DNA of 64,000 nucleotides. Origin: Kitagawia praeruptora. Its lineage: Eukaryota > Streptophyta > Magnoliopsida > Apiales > Apiaceae. The notes under the pieces are model-generated. The model was not told the DNA's origin and searched no databases. It saw nothing but the letters and a program-made list of their open reading frames with translations. This document shows positions 33,481 through 44,978 of the stretch, one piece after another; the first letter of the stretch is position 1; the number at the start of each line of letters is the position of its first letter. Position numbers and translations under genes: made by a program. The DNA is taken from the NCBI GenBank assembly GCA_037693485.1, contig CM075353.1, positions 55,794,501-55,858,500 of the forward strand. Direction: 5' to 3'.

Positions 33481-34246
33481 CTCACAGTGATAATGGTGTA
33501 ATGGTCCTTTTACTTGAGATCATTATATTTCTATACGAGGATTAATATACTTTGACTACATTAAAAGTTACCTTTGACCGGGTGATGATAAAAGTGGACA
33601 TCGGGTATATCATGAGTCGTATGAGAAATATGAATGATAGATAAAGGATTTAACCCTCCTAGAATTAGGAGAGATATTATTGGCCTCTTGATTGAGTGAG
33701 ACTATAAAATGCATGGCCGTGCTCAAATAATGATTTGTTTTAATAGTCTACTCATGGATCAAGTAAACCCGGATTAAATGTTGAAGAGGATGACAAAACA
33801 CATGCCTCGAGTTTAATCTATAATATTTGGTTAAAGGGATTATATTACACAGAAACATTAATCACAAAAAGTTTAAATTGGATCACCGATTATTATTATT
33901 ACTTGGGTAGCAATGATGTATTACTAGATACCGCTCATTGTTTATAATTTTACTAGATATTAAAATTATTGCCAACGTAATAATAACCTATAGGGTCACA
34001 CACTTAGAACATCTTAAAAGTAGTTTTAGTTTAAATTAAGAATTTAAATTAAATCATTATTAAATTGAGAATTGGCTATTTAATTAATTGGACTAGTCCT
34101 AATTAATTATCTAAGCAAATTCGAATTTAATAAAGTAAGAACAAAATTGGATTTAAGGAAGTCCAATAATAAAATCAGAATAGAAATATAATTGGGTTTA
34201 AGGAAGCCCAATTCGGGTTTTTGATTTTAGCCCATTATCTCTCTCA

Positions 34247-34254
34247 TATAAATA
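34247..34254 (+). promoter_or_regulatory. TATA box of element C 5' LTR
   Basis: TATAAATA follows a CT-rich tract. The same box is at 41422-41429 in the 3' LTR and 52117-52124 in E's LTR. Confidence 0.6.
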
Positions 34255-34619
34255 CATAATGATGTATTACTTTAGGGTGAAGAGTCATTAAATCGTTTTT
34301 GACAAAACCCTAGCAGCTCCATCTTCGAGAGGCTAGAGAGAGAGAGGCTGTTCTTCGCGGGATAGTACCTGGCTCCTCGGATCGTTGGACGATTGGACGT
34401 TCGTGTGGATTACCTTAGAGACACGGATCTTGACGCAAGGACTGTGTGTGGTGATTACAAGCAAGGATCTCCATTGAGTTCGAGAAACAAGATCTTATAA
34501 AGGTATGATTCGATTTCACCATTATCTGCCCGGAATTATACATGGATCCTGGTTTTGGTTTCGAAAATTTTGTTTTATTTACGTTTATCCGCTGCGTTTT
34601 ATGCCTCGGAACCCAACAA

Positions 34620-34631
34620 TGGCATCAGAGC
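34620..34631 (+). promoter_or_regulatory. Primer-binding site of element C
   Basis: TGGCATCAGAGC begins one base after the 5' LTR. It is a variant of the Met-tRNA-type TGGTATCAGAGC site of copia elements. Confidence 0.85.
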
Positions 34632-34821
34632 TACGTGTATAAGGGGTTGATTTGGTTACGTGTTTACTGTATATGATGCGAGTATGCATGTTTTGCGAAT
34701 CTGCCATGTTTATGTTCTTATATATGTTGTTTATAATATGTTATGATGCATATATATGGTTCTGTTATGATTTAAGATGATTGAGATGATCATATGATGA
34801 TTATATAATCTGTATATATAT

Positions 34822-34878
<57 letters not shown>

Positions 34879-36544
34879 GTTTGTTCTTGATATGGGGATT
34901 GCATACGATACGATTTCTTTATACGCTGTGCAAATCTGGTGAAATCTATCCAGTGTCCGATTTTCGCAAACGATATGTGTTTTCTGACTGAAAACGAGCG
35001 TCTGAACAAAACTAATAGCGTAACTATCATCGACTCGTCTGTAAGGCGTTTGACGCCGTTTATTGCATGAAAAAAACGATTTATTATTTTCAGATTTTGA
35101 TTCTGATTTTCTAATTTTTGCGGTATATGATTTCTTTGATTGGATCATCTGAAATATGATATGGTATAACATGATTATATAAAATGACATGTTATTTAAT
35201 TGTTACTTGAGCATGGTGATGGTTATGGCCTTAAGACCCTTAGATTAATGGTTTTGGTTTTATAAATACGACTTTCATGTCATTTTCTTCATTCTTGTAA
35301 TTGTTGAACCTCGAATGTAACTCGAGTTTTATTATTTAAGTACTTTAGTGTAGATTGTATTCAATTATTCAATGTAATGTAATTGAAAATTGAAGGATGG
35401 TCCAAGAGAAGGAGCAACCAAGAAGACAAGAAGAATGAAGACATGTAATTTGTATTTATGTTTATTCCACCATAGATTGACCTTGATCCTTTAATTAGCT
35501 TGAGAGGATCATACAGGATAAAGGCCATAACCAATCACGTTTACAAACTGCACTTACTTTACATATGATGTATAAATGTATGTGTAGGATACATAGAGAT
35601 GCATGCTTTAATTAGATTAATCATGTATGAATGAATGTATTAGATACATCACCCATGCCATGCCTGCTTAAACAAGATAAAATCTATAACGATTCAAGAT
35701 TTTAAAATTAACAAACGATCATGAGATTCTTGTGTTTATGAAATATGGATTTTTAAAACACAGAATTAAATATGGATTTTTGATATATAAAATTGGGATT
35801 TTCTGTCAAAAGCGGATATGCGTATTCGTAAGGTTAATGGGTATTAAGTGTGACCATTAGGATCCTCCATCTACCTGGGAAATGAACAATTGAAGATGTC
35901 AACTTGAAATATTTGGTTCAAGGAAAATTGAGGATCTCTTTATGATGTGATCATGATCGTTATAAATTTTCTAAACCCCTTAACAAAATATTAAGTTTTA
36001 ATCAGATGTTTTCCAATGAATGAACACTCATCGAATCCTAGATCGACAAGGGGAATGACTGCCAGTGGCAGGGGACTCCTGTCTATCGTGGTGAGATGCG
36101 ACGAATATAAACGGTTATATTCGGCTGTTGTATCATTGGGTCTAACTTAACTGAGTCGTCATAATGAGGTGAAAATAAACGGTTATATTCAACTATTATG
36201 AACTTAGAAGCATAGCGTTTGGTTAAAAATCTATTAGATAGATAAGATCAATCGTTGTTCACCAAACTATCCAAGAATTATATATGATATAATTGACAAC
36301 TGTTGTCTACCTAAATAATCATGTTTTAAGGACTACCAGTGGTTGACTTAGGACGTGACGAAATATGGATCTTGGCTCACTAGAAAGATTTATGGGATAT
36401 GCTTTCCGAATTAATAGTAAGGGCTATTAATTTGATAAAAATAGTGGGAGATATATTATGAATATATCATAATCATTTGAACATAATAATTTATAACCCA
36501 GACAATCTAATGTTTATTTTGTGCATTTATCATTGTAGATACTA
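34632..36544 (+). other. Long 5' leader of element C
   Basis: About 1.9 kb without a credible ORF. It contains a TA microsatellite (34812-34870) and, near its end (about 36390-36540), sequence shared with E's leader (GTAAGGGCTATTAATTTGAT). Confidence 0.7.
34812..34870. repeat. (TA)n microsatellite in element C leader
   Basis: GTATATATATTGA followed by about 20 TA units. Tyr-Ile ORFs crossing it are artefacts. Confidence 0.95.
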
Positions 36545-37834
36545 ATGGCAAACAACACAAACACACTATCCGTACGATCAGTCCTTGAAAAGGACAAACT
36601 GACAGGAGGAAACAACTTCCTAGACTGGCAGAGGAATTTGAGGATTGTCCTCAGGCAGGAGCGCAAGCTTCATGTCATTGATATCCCTCCGCCAGGTCCC
36701 CTTCCTGAGAATGCTACTGTTGAGGAACGAGCGGCCCGCACAAGGGATGAGAATGATGCAAATAATCTTGCATGTCTCATGTTGGCAACTATGAGTGCTG
36801 AGCTTCAAAGACAGCATGTGCATATGGATGCATATACTATCAATGAGCACTTGCAAAGCATGTTTGCAAGCCAAACTCGTCAAGAAAGGTTCAACACGAG
36901 TAAGTCACTCTTTAATTGCAAACAAGGGGCAAGTGAACTAGTTGGCTCACATGTTCTGAAGATGATTGGTTACATTGAGTACCTTGCTACTTTGGGTTTC
37001 CCGATTGGTCCGGAAACTGGTATTGACCTAATCAGGAATTCTTTGAACAGTAAATTTACTCAGTTTGTTGTGAACTACAATATGAATGAATTTGACAAAA
37101 CACCTACTGAATTGTTGGCTATGTTGAGGACATATGAAACCAACATGAAGACAGCTGAACCTGCTCCCATACTGATGGTGGGCAATAAAGGTAAGGCCAA
37201 AGGGAAAGGCAAGTGGAAGGGTAAGAAGAAGATTGGATCTGATTCTACACCCAAGCCAAAGTCAGGTCCCAAACAGGCTTTAAAGCCTAAAGGTGGTGTT
37301 GCTAAGGGTGAATGTCACTACTGTAAGAAAACTGGTCACTGGAAGAGAAACTGTCCTGTTTATTTGGAGGATCTGAAGAAAATGAAGGGTGTTCAGATTT
37401 CTGGATCAGGTATTTATGTTATAGAAGTCAATTTGTCTATTTCTACATTATGGGTATTGGATACCGGATGTGCTTCTCACATTTGTATAAATGTGGAGGA
37501 ATTGCAGAGAAGTAGGACTTTGGCTAAGGGAGAAGTGGACCTACGAGTTGGCAATGGAGCAAAAGTTGCTGCTTTACCTGTAGGCACTTATTATTTATCT
37601 TTGCCCTCTGGGCTTGTTTTAGAACTAGAAGACTGTTTTTAAGTGCCTGCGATTCGCAGAAACACTATTTCTGTTTCTTGTTTGGACAATAAAGGTTTTT
37701 TGTTTACAATAAAAAACAACAGTTGCTCTTTTGCTTTGAATGATTTAACCTATGGTGTTGTGCATTTGTTTAATGGTTTATATGTTGTTGATTTAGATAA
37801 TCCTGTGTATAATATAGAAAAACAAATGACTTAA
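36545..37834 (+). pseudogene. Element C gag, zinc knuckle and protease
   Basis: The ATG at 36545 (MANNTNTLSVRSVLEKDKL) starts a copia Gag with the UBN2-type region (NNFLDWQRNLRIVL, then KMIGYIEYLATLGFP). A Lys/Gly-rich basic stretch follows (about residues 215-255), then a CX2CX4HX4C knuckle CHYCKKTGHWKRNC (about 258-271) and protease motif LDTGCASHIC. A TAA at 37640-37642 interrupts the frame, where relative E keeps a Tyr-like TAC context with its own 1-bp loss. Two small insertions (near 37818 and 37886, seen against E) then shift and restore the phase just before the integrase zinc region. The lesions inactivate the polyprotein. Confidence 0.88.
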
Positions 37835-37867
37835 AGTCAATGACTCAAATCAAACATACCTCTGGCA

Positions 37868-40237
37868 TTGTCGTCTAGGCCATATAAAAATGAGAAATGC
37901 ATATCCAAATTACATAAGGATGGATACTTGGATAAGTTTGATTTTGAATCATACCAAGAATGTGAATCTTGTTTGCTTGGTAAGATGACTAAAGCCCCTT
38001 TCACTAGTAAGGGTCAAAGGGCTACTGAACGTCTGGAGCTAATACATAGTGATGTATGTGGCCCAATGTGTGTGATGGCTAGAGGAGGCTACTACTACTT
38101 CATAACATTTACTGATGATTTCAGTAGATATGGATATGTATATCTTATGATGAGTAAATCCGATTCTTTTGAGAAATTCAAAGAATACAAGGCTGAAGTA
38201 GAGAAGCAAATTGGCGGAGATGCAAGCATTAAGATCTTACGATCCGATCGTGGGGGTGAATACTTAAGCACCGATTTAAAAGAGTATTTAAAAGAGTGTG
38301 GTATTGTATCACAACTTACTCCGCCAGGTACACCTCAACGGAATGGAGTTTCAGAGAGGAGAAATCGCACCTTGTTGGACATGGTACGATCGATGATGAG
38401 TCATGCAGATCTTCCAATAAGTTTCTGGGGTTATGCTCTAGAAACAGCGGCTTTCACACTTAACCGTGTTCCTACTAAGAAGGTTCAAAAGACTCCATGT
38501 GAAATATGGAAGGAGAAACGGTCAGGCATGAACTTTATGAAAGTTTGGGGATGCAAGGCGTTTGTGAAACATCAAGTATCTGACAAGCTTGGACCTAAAT
38601 CCGAAGAGTGTAATTTTGTGGGATACCCTAATGAAACAAATGCGTATTATTTTTATAGTCCTTCTGAGCAGAAAGTGTTTATTGCTCGAGATGCTGTCTT
38701 CATGGAAAGAGATTTTGTTTCCAAAAGAAACAGTGGGAGAACTATAGATCTCGATGAAGATCGAGAACCACAAAATAGCATTGAACCTGAAGTGGAACAA
38801 GAGCAGGATAATGATAATGCTCAACAAACACAGGTTGTTCGTAGAACTGGTAGAATTCGCCATGAGCCAGAGAGATATGGATTTCTCTTGACTCAATGTG
38901 GTGATTTGATGCTTATAGATGAAGATGAGCCTCTCACATACCAAGATGCTATGAACAGTCCAGACTCTAAGAGATGGCTTGAAGCCATGAAATCCGAGAT
39001 GGATTCCATGTACGAAAACCAAGTATGGACTTTGGTTGATCCACCTGAAGGGGTAAAACCCGTAGGGTGCAAATGGGTTTTTAAGAAGAAAACTGACATG
39101 GATGGAAATGTTCAGACCTATAAAGTATGGTTGGTTGTAAAAGGTTTCAAACAAATTCATGGTATTGACTATGATGAAACTTTTTCACCAGTGGCTATGG
39201 TCAAGTCCATAAGGATTTTGCTTGCCATTGCAGCATTCCATGATTATGGAATCTGGCAAATGGATGTCAAAACAGCCTTCCTTAATGGAAGCCTTGAAGA
39301 GGATGTGTACATGACACAACCTGAAGGTTTTGTCGATCCAAGGAATGTTGGCAAGATATGTAAATTACGTCGATCCATTTATGGATTGAAGCAAGCCTCT
39401 AGAAGATGGAATATTCGTTTTGATGAAATAGTCAAAGAGTATGGCTTTGTTCAAAACGAAGATGAACCGTGTGTTTACAAGAAGGTTAGTGGGAGCCATG
39501 TGGCATTCATAGTACTATATATTGATGATATACTACTAATGGGGAATGACATACCTTCTCTAAAGGCTGTTAAGACTTGGTTAGGGAGCAACTTCTCTAT
39601 GAAAGACTTAGAAGAGGCAACCTACATTCTAGGAATGAGGATCCATAGAGATAGATATAGAAGGATGATCGTTCTAAGTCAGAGCACATACATTGATAAG
39701 GTTTTGCATCGTTTTGGTATGCAAAATGCAAAAAGGGGATATGTCCCCGTGTCTCAAGGGATAACGATCTCTAAAGACCAGTGTCCGAAATCATTGGATG
39801 AGAAGGACCACATGAGTAAGGTTCCATATGCCTCAGCAATTGGATCTATCATGTATGCAATAGTATGTACTCGCCCAGATGTTTCGTATGCTTTGAGCAT
39901 GACGAGAAGATACCAGTCTAATCTAGGTGAAGGTCACTGGACGACAGTCAAGAATATTCTAAAGTACCTGAACATGACTAAAGATTCATTCTTGGTGTAT
40001 GGAGGAGAGGAGAAACTGGTTGTAAAAGGTTACACCGATGCAAGTTTCCAAACAGACAAGGATGATACTGTATCACAGTCTGGTTTTGTGTTTTGTCTAA
40101 ACGGAGGTAACATACACATATGTAAAGTGCACACAAATGATAACATTGCATACCGACTGACCAAAGGCTTGTCGCAGCAGAAGCACGATGGTCACACTAG
40201 TTCCATGGGTATTAGATACATGGGTGATTGGCTCTAG
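37868..40237 (+). pseudogene. Element C pol: integrase, RT and truncated RNase H
   Basis: One long frame (789 aa) holds the zinc-binding CESCLLGKMTKAPF, integrase acidic residues (HSDVCGPM, RSDRGGEY, VSERRN), and RT with MDVKTAFLNG and YIDDILLMG (about 39520), where E has YVDD. RNase H begins (YTDASFQTDKDD, SGFVFCLNGG) but jumps straight to IHICKVHTNDN. In E about 90 codons lie between (EAEYIAACEAAKE ... LIREINEKGD). C has therefore lost the middle of RNase H, including the catalytic Glu region, by an in-frame deletion. It ends MGIRYMGDWL. C could move only if RNase H were supplied in trans. Confidence 0.9.
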
Positions 40238-40251
40238 TGCAAGTGGGAGAT

Positions 40252-41793
40252 TTTTAGTGTAGGTGCCCTAGAGGCAATACATTGTTTCTTTTAATAAACC
40301 CTTATGTCACTTGATTATTCATTAAACGTATTTATTATGAATTTAATTACTGCGATATATTTGTTAGCATAATAAATGTCCTTAGAATCATGATACACAT
40401 TGTATAGTTTAAGTACATGACTTGAACTTGAGATTATATAATATATCATATTATTAAAGGTCCCTAGTCGGGTATTATTATTACAGGGCAATAAAAATAT
40501 GTAAATAGACTAGTATGTTGTTTGATAGATAACCACATCTCATTGGTTATAAGTATGGAGATACTAAAGTCAAAAACATAGGTACATGTAGGGGTACATG
40601 GTACTGGACAGACCCACAATGAGATTCTTCATGTTTAATAAAGTCATAAGAAAGACTCATACTGATAATGGTGTAATGGTCCTTTGACTTGAGATCATTA
40701 TATTTCTATACGAGGATTAATATACTTTGACTACATTAAAAGTTACCTTTGATCGGGTGATGATAAAAGTGGACATCGGGTATATCATGAGTCGTATGAG
40801 AAATATGAATGATAAATAAAGGATTTAACCCTCCTAGAATTAGGAGAGATATTATTGGCCTCTTGATTGAGTGAGACTATAAAATGCATGGCCGTGCTCA
40901 AATAATGATTTGTTTTAATAGTCTACTCATGGATCAAGTAAACCCGGATTAAATGTTGAAGAGGATGACTAAACACATGCCTCGAGTTTAATCTATAATA
41001 TTTGGTTAAAGGGATTATATTACACAGAAACATTAATCACAAAAAGTTTAAATTGGATCACCGATTATTATTATTACTTGGGTAGCAATGATGTATTACT
41101 AGATACCGCTCATTGTTTATAATTTTATTAGATATTAAAATTATTGCCAACGTAATAATAACCTATAGGGTCACACACTTAGAACTTCTTAAAAGGAGTT
41201 TTAGTTTAAATTAAGAATTTAAATTAAATCATTATTAAATTGAGAATTGGCTATTTAATTAATTGGACTGGTCCTAATTAATTATCTAAGCAAATTCGAA
41301 TTTAATAAAGTAAGAACAAAATTGGATTTAAGGAAGTCCAATAATAAAATCAGAATAGAAATATAATTGGGTTTAAGGAAGCCCAATTCGGTTTTTTGAT
41401 TTTAGCCCATTATCTCTCTCATATAAATACATAATGATGTATTACTTTAGGGTGAAGAGTCATTAAATCATTTTTGACAAAACCCTAGCAGCTCCATCTT
41501 CGAGAGGCTAGAGAGAGAGAGGCTGTTCTTCGCGGGCTAGTACCTGGCTCCTCGGATCGTTGGACGATCGGACGTTCGTGTTGATTACCTTAGAGACACG
41601 GATCTTGACGCAAGGACTGTGTGTGGTGATTACAAGCAAGGATCTCCGTTGAGTTCGTGAAACAAGATCTTATAAAGGTATGATTCAATTTCACCATTAT
41701 CTGCCCGGAATTATACATGGATCCTGGTTTGGGTTTCGAAAATTTTGTTTTATTTACGTTTATCCGCTGCGTTTTATGCCTCGGAACCCAACA
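40252..41793 (+). repeat. 3' LTR of element C
   Basis: 1542 bp, matching the 5' LTR. It is preceded by CAAGTGGGAGAT (purine tract, 40240-40251). The first bases read TTTTAG, a G-to-T change at the terminal dinucleotide; E retains TGTTAG after the same tract. Confidence 0.95.
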
Positions 41794-41798
41794 GTATT

Positions 41799-43330
41799 TC
41801 TATGTATCTGACAGAAGACAATTAGTCAAGAAATTTGGACTCTCGAAGCATGTTGCACTTCAATCACTTCATGCATATTTATTTGACAAGGATGTCATTA
41901 TTGAAGATGCTTCAGCTCAAGGTGAATAACTGGAGGAAGTAGATAGAGGAATGCAGTCAACAGAAGATACTATTGCACCAGTGGTGGATAGTAGGATAGA
42001 TCAGATCACAGTCACTGCAACACAAGAACCATCTAGTCAGAGGTTGGATGACTCAGGAGCTGTGATAGCTGATGTTGAAAGGTCTTCTGGAGGAATAACT
42101 TTGACTGGTTTTCTTGAAGATCAAACAAATATTATTCAATCAGAGTCTATCGACCTTGAGGGTGAGTCTCAGCAAACAACACTTAAAGACGATGACATAC
42201 TAACTATGGTGTCTAATGAAGTATTACTGAAGACATCAGAGTCTAGTAGAAAACCTGAAAGTGGTATACTGGAGCCTGTAGTCTCTAGAAGGAAAGAAGA
42301 TGATTGTAAGGGTTCAGAGATTATAGCAGCTCACTCCTTGGAGAAAACCTCAAGCCCCTTGCCAAATGAGGAACCCTCTCTCCATGTAAGTTCAGGTATA
42401 AAAACTTCTTCTAAACTCTATTTTTCTGTAGGTCATGAGAGCACTTATCCAAATTTGAGTGATACACTTGAAGAGGTGGATATTGATCCACAATCAGAGC
42501 GGCTGGCTCCTGACCAGGCAAAAGGAGAGGTAGAAAGAGTGTTGACTTTAGATAGTCAAAGTGAGAATGAGGGTATGGATGATCAACTCCATAGTGAGGA
42601 AGAGAAAATTAGGAAACCACCATCGTTTGATTTCTGGGATCAGGTTTTTCCTGAATCTTGGTCTAATAATCTTGGTATGGATGCTGGTACTTATTCTTTT
42701 ATCAAGATGTATGAGAAGAATGACTTAGCAAAGCACAACTCAAAGCCAGAAGTTAAAGCTCAGAAGCAAAAAGAAAGGCTTGCAGGAATTATAAACAGAA
42801 GAGGTGAAAGGCTAAGACAAACTTCTACACCATCAGTACCATAAGATATTTCTAATGATCCAAGTATTCCGTTGTATGTACTACCAATATCAGCAAGAAT
42901 TGAGACATCAACAATATCTGATCAGTCTAAGGAGGAGTCAGGTTTTGAAGATGTTAGTACACAGAATACTGGTGAAGGACAAGAAGATCATATTGCAGCT
43001 TCAGATCAAAGAGATGAAGATGTTTGTAAATCTAATCGAGTTTTATTACTTGAATATCATTCTACACAGGTAACTTCTTCTACAAGACTTGAATCTGAAG
43101 ATATTCCAAACACTTCCAAAGTTGAAGTCGATTCTGAAGTTTTACAAGATATTCAGAAATCTCAAGTTGAAATTCAATCAAGACTTCAAACACTTGAAGA
43201 TAACCAAGTCACTATTATGGAAAATCAAGCAGTTTTGATGAATCTCATTTGTTCTGTTACTGAATCTCTTGGAATTAATGTTACTGATGTCAAAAAGGGG
43301 GAGATAAAGACAATTCAAAGACAACAATAA
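41799..43330 (+). pseudogene. Element A accessory (env-like) frame, second part
   Basis: This continues the frame broken by C at 29072. In-frame TAA codons occur at 41927-41929, 42842-42844 and 43328-43330 and the frame stays open between them, showing a once-continuous ORF. After a short folded-looking part (KKFGLSKHVALQSLHAYLF) it is acidic and Ser/Glu-rich. A basic block follows (KPEVKAQKQKERL, about 42746), then a heptad coiled coil (IQSRLQTLEDNQVTIMENQA, about 43170-43235). The reading frame persists past 43330 with a Gly/Asp/His-rich tail to about 43430. No resemblance to B's 569-codon ORF is evident by eye. Confidence 0.65.
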
Positions 43331-43597
43331 CAACAGACTGGGGATAAAAGAGGAACTGGGGGAGATAAAGATTGTGATAGAGGTGAATCTCATCATGGAA
43401 GAGGTAAAGGAAAAGAAGCATCAAATAGTTGAATTCTTACGTCTAAGTACTGGATACTATGTCTATATCCGAAAGAGGAGGTACTTAACTTCATGATTTT
43501 TGAATTCATAAATTCTATTCTGATTGTATTGTTATATGTTTTGACATCAACAACTCAGATTTATGCTTCAGATTTTAAAGCATAAATAGGGGGAGAT
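43331..43597 (+). other. 3' untranslated end and polypurine tract of element A
   Basis: AT-rich sequence ending in AAATAGGGGGAGAT (43584-43597) immediately before the 3' LTR. Confidence 0.8.
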
Positions 43598-44318
43598 TGT
43601 TAGGAATAATTCATGAGTTGTGATGTTAAGAATAGAATTTTACTTATACTTCTTGTATATCCTGATTTATAAAGGATTTAACACTTTGTATAGGAAATTT
43701 ATGTTAGACAGTTATCTGTAAAGTTTAGTCATGAATGAACAGTGCATCGAGTACTACATGTCAGGAACTGAGATTGAATCCTGATATATCAAGTTAACTA
43801 CTGATCAAGTACTGATGAGATGGTCAGATCCTGATGCAAGATGGAATCCTGATATCAGTCATGTTACTGATGATGTCATTATGGATGCTACAGAAACTGG
43901 CAAGTGCTATAAAACAGGATCTTTGTTTGTGGAACAAGCAAGAAGATTTTATGAAGGAAAGAATTTTCTATTGATGGAAACTATCAACTGGACGGCAGAA
44001 CATTGTCATGTATAGATTATCTTTCTGTAATTAGTTGATAGGAAGCATAATAAATACTCTCTCTATGTCATTGTAAAAAGAGTTCGTTTTGTGAGGTTTA
44101 TAATCGTAAGTATACGAGAGTGCAAACAGAGAGAGATTTATATTGTCAGCAGCTGCTAAAGGTATTTATACACCTTTGGTAGAGTTTGTATTTGATTTAT
44201 TTAATACAAACAGAGTTTGATTCATTCGTTTATTCTTGTTCATATAACCAAGTAAAAATCAGACACGATTATATAACTTGTATTCAACCCCCCCTTCTAC
44301 AAGTTATTCGAGTTAACA
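43598..44318 (+). repeat. 3' LTR of element A
   Basis: 721 bp, about 14 substitutions from the 5' LTR by hand count. The core promoter reads AATAAATA instead of TATAAATA. It is followed by AGAAT (44319-44323), the second target-site copy. Confidence 0.97.
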
Positions 44319-44323
44319 AGAAT

Positions 44324-44978
44324 GCAGTGCTGTTCTGCAGCAGAAGTTGCCTCCTAAACTTAAAGATTCGGGTACTTTACCATACAGTGCACCATTGGTA
44401 ACTTATCTTTTGACAAGTGTTTGTGTGACTTGGGAGCTAGTATCAGTCTGATGCCTTTGTCTGTCTTCATGCAGCTTGGTCTGCCTGATCCAAAACCTAC
44501 AAACATCTCCATACAACTAGCTGATCGGTCGATCACATATCTGAGAGGTATAGTGGAGGATGTCCTGGTTAAAGTTGATAAGCTCATCTTCCCTGCTGAT
44601 TTTGTTATTCTAGACTTTGAGGAGGATAAGAAGATTCCCATCATCTTAGGAAGACCATTCTTGGCTACAGGTAGAAATTTGATAGATGTTCAGAAAAGAG
44701 AGCTCATGATGAGGGTGCAAGACTAGAATGTCACTTTTAATGTATTCAATGCAATGAAGTTTCCAACAGATGAAGAGGAATGTTTTAAGGTAGATCTAGT
44801 TGAGTCTGCAGTAAACACAGAAATTGAGCAATTGCTTAAGTCAGATCCCTTAGAGAGATCCTTAATAGGGGATTTTGATCTTGAAGATAAAGAAGGAGCA
44901 GAGCAACTTCAACAGTTGAATGCAGCTCCTTGGAAGAGGAAATTTGATATGCCACTCGAATCTCTTGGTTTAGCGTAG
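44324..44978 (+). pseudogene. Athila-type gypsy protease region
   Basis: Resumes the Athila polyprotein after element A. QQKLPPKLKDSG is followed by a 1-bp loss near 44376. The aspartic protease then reads CDLGASISLMPLSVF (the D-L-G-A active site, about 44430), ADRSITYLRGIVEDVLVKV and IILGRPFLATG (44636). In-frame TAG codons at 44724-44726 and 44976-44978 interrupt the linker to RT. The upstream half of the polyprotein lies at 5811-6948. Motifs are characteristic of the Athila lineage. Confidence 0.88.

Larger units (their letters stand above)
29073..34618 (+). repeat. 5' LTR of element C, interrupted by solo LTR D
   Basis: Starts TGTTAGTGTAGGTGCCC and ends CTCGGAACCCAACA. Subtracting D (29482-33480) and one CTCAC copy leaves 1542 bp, exactly the 3' LTR length. 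TATAAATA lies at 34247-34254. Confidence 0.95.
29073..41793 (+). mobile_element. Copia element C, nested in element A
   Basis: LTRs of 1542 bp (5': 29073-34618 once the D insertion is removed; 3': 40252-41793) are flanked by GTATT duplications (29068-29072 and 41794-41798). Removing C restores the reading frame of A's accessory ORF. Own length is about 8.7 kb. Contents: LTR, primer site (TGGCATCAGAGC), a 1.9-kb leader, gag-protease, integrase-RT and a truncated RNase H. By hand about 27 LTR sites differ. The 3' LTR begins TTTTAG instead of TGTTAG, a mutated terminus. It is a copia family distinct from A and B, and E (47199-52480) is a relative of it. Confidence 0.95.
6949..44318 (+). mobile_element. 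Copia element A (SIRE/Maximus-like), host of nested elements B, C and D
   Basis: Two 721-bp LTRs (6949-7669 and 43598-44318), each starting TGTTAGGAATAATTC and ending GAGTTAACA, bound the unit. It is flanked by the 5-bp duplication AGAAT (6944-6948 and 44319-44323). Removing it rejoins Athila gag to Athila protease. The span is 37.4 kb. After subtracting B (with one TSD copy) and C (with one TSD copy plus D), the element itself is about 10.6 kb. Order: LTR, primer-binding site, gag with three zinc knuckles, protease, INT, RT, RNH, a roughly 1,050-codon post-pol accessory frame, purine tract, LTR. The large gag, the accessory ORF downstream of pol and the RT and RNH motifs fit the SIRE/Maximus lineage. 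By hand the LTRs differ at about 14 sites, so the insertion is fairly recent but the coding frames already carry nonsense mutations. Confidence 0.95.

Noticed and set aside
38522..39160. 212-codon minus-strand ORF opposite C pol, and the similar 49031-49390 opposite E
   Set aside because: Antisense shadows of integrase-RT coding sequence in both relatives.
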